Numbered from the stretch's first letter, positions 55,151 through 63,138 are shown. The stretch: 64,000 bases of DNA from CAVVKW01 sp963761705 (GCA_963761705.1 CAVXHK010000001.1:2080687-2144686); one strand, 5' to 3'. Program-made: numbers and translations. Notes: generated by a model not told the origin, from the letters alone.

Positions 55151-55470
55151 AGAGCATTTTTGCAACTGTGAGCTGCAAGTGGAGTGATCGAATCTTGGGA
55201 ATCCTCGCTCATCGTGTGACACGACAATACACGGAGTCCGATCGATAATTCTTTGTAGGCGCTCCCGTTGCAGTCCTCTTGCCGCCGTGGCGCTCGATGA
55301 GCTTCTGCGGGAGGGTAATCGTGGGAAGGAAGTCGGATAAAGAAGTCGATTCGACATCACATGGAAAAATGAATAGAAATATCTTTAAGAACGCCGTGGC
55401 AATCGTAGATGCAGTGAGTCGCGGCCCTCGCGTTCGCAGTCGGAGGACTCAGTATCTGTCTCTGTCCATC
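55144..55470 (-). repeat. Non-coding cassette family A, copy 7
   Basis: Loop carries TAGGCGCTCCCG; one C lost in TCGATTCGACATC. Confidence 0.85.
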
Positions 55471-55589
55471 GTCAAGCTCAGCCACCCTGAACGGGCGACC
55501 GGACAGCGGAACGTAGTTCCGCCAAGTAGCGGGTACGAGTTTGGTGTGACATCAAGAGGCTAGGGGTTGGCTGCAGCGCCTTGTTAGGG
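55464..55589 (-). repeat. attC 50
   Basis: Boxes GTCCATC and GTTAGGG. Outer stems are normal but the centre is replaced by an unrelated stretch with a hairpin GCGGAAC (55506-55512) and GTTCCGC (55516-55522). Confidence 0.85.
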
Positions 55590-55591
55590 CT

Positions 55592-55999
55592 TCACCGCAT
55601 TTTATAACGGGCAATTGGCAGATGGATCTCATAGCTGTCGAAGTCTGGATCTGTGGAAAATATCTGCATATTGCGTCGGGTAGCCATGGCGCAGATCAGG
55701 AAATCAATCGAAGAACCTTGAATGCCATGAGATCTGCAAAGATTGAAATACTGAGCAGCCTGTAAGTGATCGTCGCCCTCCGCTAAGTAGAGGGGGATCG
55801 CTCGTGTTCTGAGTTCTAGTTGGGCAAATTGTTCAGGATGCCTTATTCCGGAAAGCAACTCTTGCCTGACTGCTCCGAGCAAGACAGCGCGTTTCGTGCG
55901 AATCAGAGTTTCGATCTCATCAGCTACCTGTGTCTGATCTGCGGATTGCGCTCTCCGTCGGAAAAATTCCGAAAGTGTAGAGGTGTCGCATACGATCAT
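55592..55999 (-). CDS. VapC-type PIN toxin
   Basis: The 135-residue PIN protein has CDTSTLSEFFRRR, LLGAVRQELLSGIRHPEQFAQL, QGSSIDFLICAMATRRNMQIFSTDPDF. It is a diverged relative of 25261-25665. 4-bp overlap with vapB. Confidence 0.93.
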   Translation of the reverse strand: MIVCDTSTLSEFFRRRAQSADQTQVADEIETLIRTKRAVLLGAVRQELLSGIRHPEQFAQLELRTRAIPLYLAEGDDHLQAAQYFNLCRSHGIQGSSIDFLICAMATRRNMQIFSTDPDFDSYEIHLPIARYKMR

Positions 56000-56199
56000 G
56001 AGTGTTTCCGCCTGAGTGCCTTGTAGTCGTAGTCGTCAAAATATTCGATGTGGCCCCTCAAATCAAGTAGCTGACGCCTGAGTCTAATCTGAATGAATTC
56101 TCTTAACGCTTCGTTCACTGTTTCACGCTTGGTGCTGAAGCCAGCAAGTTGCTTTGCTTCTGCGAGAAGTGATTGATCGATTTGAAGATTGCTGGCCAC
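55996..56199 (-). CDS. VapB-type antitoxin
   Basis: The 67-residue protein MASNLQIDQSLLAEAKQLAGFSTKRETVNEALREFIQIRLRRQLLDLRGHIEYFDDYDYKALR is a DUF2191/VapB antitoxin. Confidence 0.93.
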   Translation of the reverse strand: MASNLQIDQSLLAEAKQLAGFSTKRETVNEALREFIQIRLRRQLLDLRGHIEYFDDYDYKALRRKHS

Positions 56200-56209
56200 A
56201 CAAGATTCC

Positions 56210-56228
56210 TACACGTGGTCGACGTGTA
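56210..56228 (-). promoter_or_regulatory. Palindrome upstream of vapB
   Basis: TACACGT and ACGTGTA arms with a 5-base spacer, 10 bp before the vapB start. Likely operator. Confidence 0.65.
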
Positions 56229-56244
56229 ACGCAACTGTATTATG

Positions 56245-56371
56245 CCCTAACGTCAAGCTCAGCCACCCTGAGCGGGCGACCAAGCCAACCCTGAGGTGAG
56301 CTGCCGGTAGCGGGACCGAGCAAGCCCAGCCAGCGAAGCGGCTAGGGGTTGGCTGCAGCGCCTTGTTCGGT
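56245..56371 (-). repeat. attC 51
   Basis: Boxes CCCTAAC and GTTCGGT. Confidence 0.92.
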
Positions 56372-56791
56372 CAGGTTGCGCGAACGTGGCATCGCCGACC
56401 AAGTCTTCCAGTCAAAGGAATGTGCATTCCCATTCCTTTGTATTTCGCACACACCGTCCTCCCAGAAGAATCGTACTACTGCGCTTTCCGGGTTATCGAG
56501 GATGGGGAAATATATAACGTATGTGCCTGGACTTTGGTCCAAGGATTCAAGCATTTTTGCATCTATATATTTTCCTTTAATTAGATCGTTGAACTGAAGC
56601 TTTTGGACTGGATGACCAAGGGCATCCGAATCAGAAAGATATGCATTTACGGCAAAATTGAGTTGACGAGCATTGTTCAGATAAATGACGTCGAGATTCC
56701 GTTTGAGTCCGCCAGTTGCAGGTGGAATGAATAGTGAGGCGCAAATTGCGATCAATACGATGGAGATCAGAATGTTGAAGAATATCTTCAT
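56342..56791 (-). CDS. Pseudopilin-like membrane-anchored protein
   Basis: The 149-residue protein starts MKIFFNILISIVLIAICASLFIPPATG, one helix, then LDVIYLNNARQLNFAVNAYLSDSDALG, reminiscent of pseudopilin-type proteins common in Verrucomicrobia, but without a GFTL/E prepilin site. Tail EQGAAANP from attC 51. Function unknown. Confidence 0.7.
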   Translation of the reverse strand: MKIFFNILISIVLIAICASLFIPPATGGLKRNLDVIYLNNARQLNFAVNAYLSDSDALGHPVQKLQFNDLIKGKYIDAKMLESLDQSPGTYVIYFPILDNPESAVVRFFWEDGVCEIQRNGNAHSFDWKTWSAMPRSRNLTEQGAAANP

Positions 56792-56834
56792 CGGACAAGC
56801 GATGGTCGAATCGTCGTAGTCAGCTGCACTTGTT

Positions 56835-56848
56835 CATCCGCCGGAGGC
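56835..56848 (-). repeat. Cassette-edge motif CATCCGCCGGAGGC
   Basis: About 9 bases from the R box of attC 52. Confidence 0.7.
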
Positions 56849-56857
56849 TGCATGAAG

Positions 56858-56983
56858 CCCGAACGTCAAGCTCAGCCACCCTGAACGGGCGACCGGAGTC
56901 TACTGGTGATCAACTGCCGGTAAGAGGTCCGCGCAACCCCGAGAGCGAAGCGGCTAGGGGTTGGCTGCAGCGCCTTGATGGGC
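56858..56983 (-). repeat. attC 52
   Basis: Boxes CCCGAAC and GATGGGC; attC of family B copy 5. Confidence 0.92.
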
Positions 56984-57305
56984 AGAAGTATTTTTGAGGG
57001 GATGAGCTGCCCTTGAGATGATCAAACCCACCCAGCGCTCGCTCATCGAGTGACACGACAATAAGGGCAGCAGGGTGGATGATCATATGCAACATCCGGT
57101 GAGCCACAAGTGATCGTCGTGGCGCTCGATGAGCTTCTCCGGAAGGGAGATCGTGAAATGCCGAGAAAGGGTGAAAGCGAAGCGATTCGATGCGGCTTCA
57201 TCATCACCTGGGAAAAATACCTTTCAGGAGCGTGCCGCAGTCGGCCAGTGAGGATTCGCGGAGCCGCTTTCGAAGTCCAGTGGATCTGTATCACTTCTGC
57301 ACATC
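56977..57305 (-). repeat. Non-coding cassette family B, copy 5
   Basis: Most diverged family B copy in its right half; the inverted repeat and ends are kept. Confidence 0.85.
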
Positions 57306-57424
57306 GTCAAGCTCAGCCACCCTGAACGGGCAAGCGAATTTGTCTTGTGATCTTCTGAAAGTTGACGGTCCGCGCAACCCCGAGAGCGAAGCGGCTAGGG
57401 GTTGGCTGCAGCGCCTTGTTCGAT
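57299..57424 (-). repeat. attC 53
   Basis: Boxes GCACATC and GTTCGAT. Confidence 0.9.
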
Positions 57425-57943
57425 CCGTATTTCAGGAATTCCATCAACGTAGTCAAAAGCTGCTTGAAGTGTCGTTCGTTCTTGGTCAGTAAGAATTTTA
57501 CTGGAAGATTCATCGTATTCATCGGGATTGTTTACTCGGGTGGTGATCGATTCAACCGAGACAAAAGATTTTTTAATGAAGACTGCGGGATTGGCGTCCA
57601 TCAAGTCTTTGGCTTGGCGAAGTCGCTCTTCAATCTGGCTGTGCTTCTCCTTGTAATTGTTTGTCTCGTGCAATTGAACAAGTGATAAAAAGAGGCCCCG
57701 AATGATGACCGCCTCGGAGGAAATGATATGTTTCGAATTGGCTTCCTTGGCTCTTTCAAACGTCATCAATGCCAACGAGAGGTTGAGAAGCTGGCTGTCA
57801 ATATAGTAATCCTCTAATTCTTCGGTATATTTTTGTTGCGTTGAGTGTGCATATCGAAGTCCTAAATCGCCGCCAATGAATGCTCCGACAATAAAAGCGG
57901 TGATCAGTGAAAAGATGAGCTTGGGTCGGGTCATTTTATTCAA
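57395..57943 (-). CDS. Membrane-anchored helical protein, unknown
   Basis: The 182-residue protein has one N-terminal helix (LIFSLITAFIVGAFIGGDLGLRYA) and a long helical soluble part (YTEELEDYYIDSQLLNLSLALMTFERAKEAN). No family recognised. Tail EQGAAANP from attC 53. Confidence 0.75.
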   Translation of the reverse strand: MNKMTRPKLIFSLITAFIVGAFIGGDLGLRYAHSTQQKYTEELEDYYIDSQLLNLSLALMTFERAKEANSKHIISSEAVIIRGLFLSLVQLHETNNYKEKHSQIEERLRQAKDLMDANPAVFIKKSFVSVESITTRVNNPDEYDESSSKILTDQERTTLQAAFDYVDGIPEIRIEQGAAANP

Positions 57944-57944
57944 G

Positions 57945-58070
57945 ATCGAACGTCAAGCTCAGCCACCCCGAGCGGGCGACCGAATACGACTGGTGATCAA
58001 CTGCCGGTAGCGGGACCGCGCAACCCCGAGAGCGAAGCGGCTAGGGGTTGGCTGCAGCGTCTTGATGGAC
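57945..58070 (-). repeat. attC 54
   Basis: Boxes ATCGAAC and GATGGAC; attC of family A copy 8. Confidence 0.92.
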
Positions 58071-58389
58071 AGAGCATTTTGTAACGGTGAGCTGCAAGTG
58101 GAGTGATCGAATCTTGGGAAACTCCGCTCATCGTGTGACACGACAATACACGGAGTCCGATCGGTAATTCTTTGCAGATGTTCGCGTTGCAGTCCTCTTG
58201 CCGTCGTGGCGCTCGATGAGCTTCTGCGGGAGGGCAATCGTGGGAATGAAGTCGGATAAAGAAGTCAATTCGGACATCACATGGAAAATTCGTAGAAATA
58301 TCTTTCAGAAGGCCGTCGCAGTCGTGGATGCAGAGAGTCGCGGCTCTCGCGATCGCAGTCGGAGGACTCAGTATCTGTCTCTGTCCATC
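58064..58389 (-). repeat. Non-coding cassette family A, copy 8
   Basis: One T fewer in the T run after GATGGACAGAGCA and other frame-breaking changes. Confidence 0.85.
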
Positions 58390-58507
58390 GTCAAGCTCAG
58401 CCACCCTGAACGGGCGACCGGATGCAACTGGTGATCAACTGCCGGTAGCGGGTGGCGCAACCCCAGGAGCGAAGCGGATAGGGGTTGGCTGCAGCGCCTT
58501 GTTAGCC
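58383..58507 (-). repeat. attC 55
   Basis: Boxes GTCCATC and GTTAGCC; attC of the TIR/NDT-like cassette. Confidence 0.92.
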
Positions 58508-59227
58508 CTTCCTCGAAAGCGAGGAGATCATCTGTGCAATCATTCGACCAAGTTTCGCTTCAAGATCTTTAGCGTCCTCGTAAAACAGAATGAACTTTGA
58601 CGCCACATCAAAAGGAGTGTTTTCTTGACGTCTTGAGATCAATATTACGGGTTTGTTGAGCGCGTGGGCGATGCCAAGTTCATAAAAGACATTTGGATTT
58701 CGACCGGTTATATTCGCGATGACTATAGTAGCACTCACAATGTGTTGAAGAATATGTGGAAAAATGTCTGCCGGAGCGACTCGTTCTCGTCCAGAACTGA
58801 CCTTGAAGTTGAAACTTTCACCAATCCTTTTGGTCGCTTGGTAGTCTTGTTCGAGTTCGTCCAAATATGGTGTCAAGACGAATAGAGAATCCTCGATAGT
58901 TCCAAGATCTTTGACTCCGTGATCGGCGAGAAATGAGTATCCTAGGGGTGCGCTGGTCTCTGTATTTGAAACGCTTGACTGACCAGCGATTACTATATGA
59001 TTTAGTTGCCGCCATCGTTCCTCCGATTGCATAAACCGATGATTTACTTCGGCTACAGTTCGCTCCATATGTGCTCGGAAGTCGTCGAGACCTATCTTCT
59101 GCATCTCGAGCTCCTTTTCCTTTAGACGAAAATGTTTGCTAAATACAAAGTAAGCAAAAACGCTTAAGACATAGATTCCGGCGAACACGATCGCCGCTTG
59201 AATAATAGAATTTATATCAATGTTCAT
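58502..59227 (-). CDS. Membrane-anchored TIR/NDT-like domain protein
   Basis: The 241-residue protein has one N-terminal helix (IIQAAIVFAGIYVLSVFAYFVFS), a charged helical linker to about residue 85, and a C-terminal domain: DSLFVLTPYLDELEQDYQATKRIGESFNFKV, DIFPHILQHIVSATIVIANITGRNPNVFYELGIAHALNKPVILIS. The NVFYELGIAHAL stretch, with its glutamate, is the conserved site of nucleoside deoxyribosyltransferase/TIR-like domains that act on nucleotides or NAD and occur in anti-phage systems. The start overlaps the stop of the upstream membrane-protein gene (ATGA). Confidence 0.82.
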   Translation of the reverse strand: MNIDINSIIQAAIVFAGIYVLSVFAYFVFSKHFRLKEKELEMQKIGLDDFRAHMERTVAEVNHRFMQSEERWRQLNHIVIAGQSSVSNTETSAPLGYSFLADHGVKDLGTIEDSLFVLTPYLDELEQDYQATKRIGESFNFKVSSGRERVAPADIFPHILQHIVSATIVIANITGRNPNVFYELGIAHALNKPVILISRRQENTPFDVASKFILFYEDAKDLEAKLGRMIAQMISSLSRKG

Positions 59228-59586
59228 TGTAGGACGATTAGTGCGAGGAAGAATGTAGTTCCGGAGAGCGCAAAGTTAAGAGGCAGCCAGAGAGCTAGCC
59301 GCTTATGAACCTTGTCTCGTATGCAGTCCTCAGACAGGCGCCAAAATAAAGTCGCTATAAGGCTAATTATGAGATAGATCAGAAAAACTCCCAAGTAATG
59401 AGCGGCGTCATTTGGGGTCAATTGGATCTGTCGGATCAGTAGGCCGACTACGACGAAGAGGATGTCCACGGGTAGGGCTATGAACGACTTTAGGTAGTCG
59501 ACAGCATCTGGTTTGTGCCGAATGTGTAGTTTATATAGTTGCTTGAATAGCACTAGGATTAAGACGATTGCTATTGGCCAGTTCAT
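59224..59586 (-). CDS. Membrane protein coupled to TIR/NDT-like gene
   Basis: The 120-residue protein has about four hydrophobic segments (WPIAIVLILVLFKQLY, FIALPVDILFVVVGLLI, YLGVFLIYLIISLIATLFW, LPLNFALSGTTFFLALIVL). It is the first gene of a two-gene cassette and overlaps the effector-like gene by 4 bp, so the two products probably work together in the inner membrane. No family recognised. Confidence 0.78.
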   Translation of the reverse strand: MNWPIAIVLILVLFKQLYKLHIRHKPDAVDYLKSFIALPVDILFVVVGLLIRQIQLTPNDAAHYLGVFLIYLIISLIATLFWRLSEDCIRDKVHKRLALWLPLNFALSGTTFFLALIVLQ

Positions 59587-59601
59587 TTCATGTATTTATT
59601 G

Positions 59602-59727
59602 GGCTAACGTCAAGTTCAGCCACCCTGACCGGGCGGTCTGAGGCAACTGGTGATCAACTGCCGGTAGAAGGACCGCGCAACCCCAGGAGCGAAGCGGATA
59701 GGGGTTGGCTGCAGCGCCTTGTTGGGC
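59602..59727 (-). repeat. attC 56
   Basis: Boxes GGCTAAC and GTTGGGC. Confidence 0.92.
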
Positions 59728-59729
59728 TC

Positions 59730-59972
59730 TCAGGGTTTTCGCTGACCGTAATCTCCAGCAATAATGCCCCGTAAGGAGAGGTCTTCGTCTAGATCGGGCC
59801 AGTGTAGTCCGAATGGAGACAACTCAATGTTACCAAGTTGAGATTCCGAACCAGCTGATAAGCGTGGATTATCGGAGACTGGAAACGAGATGGTCTGGCC
59901 GCTCTCCATCCGAATCTGAATGACGCCTTGGCTGTGTGTGGCTTCTGTCGGGGTGTCAGTTAAAGTACTCAT
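59730..59972 (-). CDS. DUF2442 protein
   Basis: The 80-residue protein (GVIQIRMESGQTISFPVSDNPRLSAGSESQLGNIELSPFGLHWPDLDEDLSLRGIIAGDYG) is a clear DUF2442 member. DUF2442 genes normally follow DUF4160 genes, as here, in probable toxin-antitoxin-like pairs. Confidence 0.9.
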   Translation of the reverse strand: MSTLTDTPTEATHSQGVIQIRMESGQTISFPVSDNPRLSAGSESQLGNIELSPFGLHWPDLDEDLSLRGIIAGDYGQRKP

Positions 59973-60189
59973 TCCATTTTTTGATAATTTCGAGTTGGTT
60001 GTCTTCTGCAAGTTGTTGAGCTGTAGCCAACTCTTTGACTTTTAAGCCGTGGGACTCGCGGAGTAGGACTTCGCCGTCGACGGTAAACACGGCCTCCCCG
60101 CTGCCCTTCCGCACGTGAACGTGGATTGGTTCATGATCGTTGCTGTAAAAGAAGAAGGTATAGCCCTGCTGTGTAAATACATTCGGCAC
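59956..60189 (-). CDS. DUF4160 protein
   Basis: The 77-residue protein (MPNVFTQQGYTFFFYSNDHEPIHVHVRKGSGEAVFTVDGEVLLRESHGLKVKELATAQQLAEDNQLEIIKKWNEYF) is DUF4160, with the typical HEPIHVHV motif. Overlaps the DUF2442 gene by 17 bp. Confidence 0.93.
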   Translation of the reverse strand: MPNVFTQQGYTFFFYSNDHEPIHVHVRKGSGEAVFTVDGEVLLRESHGLKVKELATAQQLAEDNQLEIIKKWNEYFN

Positions 60190-60230
60190 TCGTCGAACCT
60201 ACTGTATCGCGAGACGGTGTGCCAAGATTT

Positions 60231-60244
60231 CATCCGCCGGAGGC
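60231..60244 (-). repeat. Cassette-edge motif CATCCGCCGGAGGC
   Basis: About 9 bases from the R box of attC 57. Confidence 0.7.
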
Positions 60245-60252
60245 TTTATGGA

Positions 60253-60376
60253 GCCCAACGTCAAGCTCAGCCACCCTGAACGGGCGACCGAGCATGTCCG
60301 GTGTGAACTGCCATCTGCGCGTTCCTCAACCCCAGCCGCGAAGCGGCTAGGGGTTGGCTGCAGCGCCTTGTTAGAC
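60253..60376 (-). repeat. attC 57
   Basis: Boxes GCCCAAC and GTTAGAC. Confidence 0.92.
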
Positions 60377-60552
60377 CGCATTTATTTTTTTGGACTGTAA
60401 ATTCAATTTTTGTAACGCTTGTATGATTCTGCACCTCAATTCGTTGATGATGATCCGATAAGGAAAATTGCGATTATTGAGATAGGCATTCGGCTGTAAC
60501 CAAGCGGATGGCGAAGAAACATGGTATCCGGAGCAAGCGTTTCGTGTGACAA

Positions 60553-60909
60553 TCAATGCTGAAACTCGTTTATTGATTCGCTGAGTTTTGTGATCACCCA
60601 CACCAGATAGTAAATGGATAGTCCTCCGTAGATGATCGAATAGTCAGTTCCGGTAGGAAGGGGTGCGAATGTAAAAAATGCCACTGCCGATGCGAATCCG
60701 ACGAGTGAGAGTCCCCAGCAATAGAGTGATCGAAAAGGAACGAAGGTCCCGATGAGAAAAGAACCCAGGAAAATGAAAAGAACTAAAAGGGCTGCTGTCA
60801 TCCATCCCGGCGGATAGATCAAGACGCTTCCGATCAAAAATATGAAGACTCCAAGTGTGGAAAGCGCAGTAGCGATCGACAGGAGGATCCGAGCAGCGGA
60901 AAGAATCAT
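60553..60909 (-). CDS. Four-helix membrane protein, unknown
   Basis: The 118-residue protein MILSAARILLSIATALSTLGVFIFLIGSVLIYPPGWMTAALLVLFIFLGSFLIG with further helices. No family recognised. Between its stop and attC 57 lie 176 bp with a doubtful 76-residue frame. Confidence 0.7.
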   Translation of the reverse strand: MILSAARILLSIATALSTLGVFIFLIGSVLIYPPGWMTAALLVLFIFLGSFLIGTFVPFRSLYCWGLSLVGFASAVAFFTFAPLPTGTDYSIIYGGLSIYYLVWVITKLSESINEFQH

Positions 60910-60917
60910 TCTGTATG

Positions 60918-61044
60918 GTCTAACGTCAAGCTCAGCCACCCTGAACGCGGTTACGAGTTTGGCGTAGCAGTCTGCTGCAGGACAGGCGTCCGAGCAACCC
61001 TAGCCGCGAAGCGGGTAAGGGTTGGCTGCAGCGCCTTGTTAGGC
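60918..61044 (-). repeat. attC 58
   Basis: Boxes GTCTAAC and GTTAGGC; divergent centre with TTTGGCGTAGCAGTCTGCTGC. Confidence 0.9.
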
Positions 61045-61548
61045 TCCTTCGCGTTGCTCGTAGGCTTTGCGGAGCTTCTCGAAGTCTGCTCCGCTCTCAT
61101 AGAATATGTCCCAGAGCCTTGGGTTAAAGCTGATCGAATTTCCTTCAGTGCGTGTCGATGATGTGACTCTTACGTATTCTTTAAGCGAATCTTCAATTGT
61201 TATATTTGGCGGTCCGGTCAATGTGTATTTTCCAGTCTTCCCAATTTGAACTGGCGCAACGATTGCTGCTTTGTATCTATCATTCACCTGTTTCACCATG
61301 ACAACCTCAACCACATTGGTCATCGTTTCACGGTCGTAGAACTCCAAAGCAGAATCAGGATTGAGGAGCTCAACGAATTCACTCATCTGCGGAATGTCAC
61401 TCGACCGTTCAAAAATCTTCTGATATTCTTTCTCGTTCGCAGCGGCAACCGTCTCCGTTTCGGGAATCGGCTTCGGGACAAGAAAATATCCAAGGCATAA
61501 GACAAGGATTCCGATCATGGATGTAGTTATTGCGGTGGATGTTTTCAT
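61039..61548 (-). CDS. Membrane-anchored or secreted protein, unknown
   Basis: The 169-residue protein starts with one helix (TTSMIGILVLCLGYFLVP) and a soluble part (EYQKIFERSSDIPQMSEFVELLNPDSALEFYDRETMTNVVEVVMVKQVNDRYKAAIVAPVQIGKTGKYTLTGPPNITI). No family recognised. Stop from the attC R box. Confidence 0.75.
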   Translation of the reverse strand: MKTSTAITTSMIGILVLCLGYFLVPKPIPETETVAAANEKEYQKIFERSSDIPQMSEFVELLNPDSALEFYDRETMTNVVEVVMVKQVNDRYKAAIVAPVQIGKTGKYTLTGPPNITIEDSLKEYVRVTSSTRTEGNSISFNPRLWDIFYESGADFEKLRKAYEQREGA

Positions 61549-61561
61549 ATTTATTTTATGA

Positions 61562-61687
61562 GCCTAACGTCAAGCTCAGCTACCCTGAACGGGCGACCGG
61601 GGACTACTGGTGATCAACTGCCGGTAAGAGGTCCGCGCAACCCCGAGAGCGAAGCGGCTAGGGGTTGGCTGCAGCGCCTTGTTCGGC
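61562..61687 (-). repeat. attC 59
   Basis: Boxes GCCTAAC and GTTCGGC. Confidence 0.92.
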
Positions 61688-62101
61688 TGTATTTCGCTCA
61701 AACTTCGACGAGAGGTCTGAAAAAAATAATAGAGCCAGGATCGCCCCGGTAATACCGGATGATAACATGTCGAGCAGCATGACCGGCGCGGAGATGATGT
61801 CATACGAGATTGTGCACATCCAAGGGACCGATATCGCAAGAATGAATACATAAAGAGTCCGCGCATATCTGCGCAGCATCCAGAGGCGAATCCAAGAAAG
61901 TATCGCTCCTATCAAAACGACGAAGGCATACGCTATGAATACTGGTTCCGGGAGTCCGTAGTCATATATGGGTGCATCGTATGCTTGCATCCGGAGATCT
62001 TCAGATAGCCAAGGGTCGCCGAGCGCTCCCAGAGATATGTGGAGAGCAATTAAAGCGAGTTCTGATAAAATCAAGATCCGCAAGACGGTCGGCGTAGTCA
62101 T
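61658..62101 (-). CDS. Four-helix membrane protein, unknown
   Basis: The 147-residue protein (MTTPTVLRILILSELALIALHISLGALGDPWLSEDLRM, then three further helices) ends in the attC tail EQGAAANP. Start at 62101; 62131 is an alternative. No family recognised. Confidence 0.72.
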   Translation of the reverse strand: MTTPTVLRILILSELALIALHISLGALGDPWLSEDLRMQAYDAPIYDYGLPEPVFIAYAFVVLIGAILSWIRLWMLRRYARTLYVFILAISVPWMCTISYDIISAPVMLLDMLSSGITGAILALLFFSDLSSKFERNTAEQGAAANP

Positions 62102-62153
62102 ATTGAGGTCGGATGAAGTGAACAGATGCAAAGTGAGCTGCGTAGATTTCTCT

Positions 62154-62167
62154 CATCGGCCGGTGGC
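62154..62167 (-). repeat. Degenerate cassette-edge motif
   Basis: CATCGGCCGGTGGC, two mismatches from the other copies, 11 bases from the R box of attC 60. Confidence 0.5.
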
Positions 62168-62178
62168 TGCTGTATTGA

Positions 62179-62304
62179 GCCGAACGTCAAGCTGAGCCAC
62201 CCTGATAAGGCAGGAGCGAATCTAGTAAAGGTGAACTGCCGGAGAGAGTCACCTCAACCCTAGCCGCGCAGCGGGTAAGGGTTCGCTGCAGCGCCTTGTT
62301 CGGA
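62179..62304 (-). repeat. attC 60
   Basis: Boxes GCCGAAC and GTTCGGA; attC of family D copy 2, centre like attC 22. Confidence 0.9.
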
Positions 62305-62579
62305 TCCGCAGGTCGGTGGTCCCGTAGGTCGTGTAAATCACTGCCTGACACTTGCTCCGTCGGAATCGAAATGGGTGGGGAATACTCGATTGGTGATCGT
62401 GATGTATGTGAACAACAAGAGGATTCTCGTGGTCCGAGACTTAAATCGACTGAGTTTGATCGACTCGAGACGTCATTCTGAAATGTTGGCGAGCGGACAC
62501 GATCAGATTATATAAAAACGCAGGAGAGTTGGGTTGGTGGTCCGTTTCGCTGTGAAGCAACAGTGGGCATAGGTCCGAA
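62305..62579 (-). repeat. Gene-poor cassette family D, copy 2
   Basis: Ends match copy 1 at 38047-38324 (right end GGGCATAGGTCCGAAC is identical); no convincing gene. Confidence 0.65.
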
Positions 62580-62699
62580 CGTCAAGCTCAGCCACCCTGA
62601 ACGGGCGGTCTGAGGCTACTGGTGATCAACTGCAAGAAGCGGGACCGCGCAACCCCGAGAGCGAAGCGGCTAGGGGTTGGCTGCAGCGTCTTGATGGAC
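62574..62699 (-). repeat. attC 61
   Basis: Boxes TCCGAAC and GATGGAC; attC of family A copy 9. Confidence 0.92.
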
Positions 62700-63020
62700 A
62701 GAGCATTTTTGTAACGGTGAGCTGCAAGTGGAGTGATCGAATCTTGGGAATCCTCGCTCATCGTGTGACACGACAATACACGGAGTCCGATCGGTAATTC
62801 TTTGCAGGCGCTCCCGTTGCAGTCCTCTTGCCGTCGTGGCGCTCGATGAGCTTCTGCGGGCGGGCAATCGTGGGAATGAAGTCGGATAAAGAAGTCAATT
62901 CGGACATCACATGAAAAAATGCATAGAAATATCTTTCAGAAGGCCGTCGCAATCGAGGATGCAGAGAGTCGCGACCCTCGCGATCGCAGTCGGAGGACTC
63001 AGTATCTGTCTCTGTCCATC
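62693..63020 (-). repeat. Non-coding cassette family A, copy 9
   Basis: Loop with GCAGGCGCTCCCG as in copies 5, 7 and 10. Confidence 0.85.
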
Positions 63021-63138
63021 GTCAAGCTCAGCCACCCTGAACGGGTGAACGAGTTTGTCTGGTGATCAACCGCCCGTGGCGGGTCCGCGCAACCCAGCCG
63101 CGAAGCGGCTAAGGGTTGGCTGCAGCGCCTTGTTCGGG
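63014..63138 (-). repeat. attC 62
   Basis: Boxes GTCCATC and GTTCGGG; attC of family C copy 3. Confidence 0.92.

Noticed and set aside
60371..60601. A 76-residue frame before attC 57
   Set aside because: Overlaps the membrane protein gene and has no recognisable features; could be real but is not supported.
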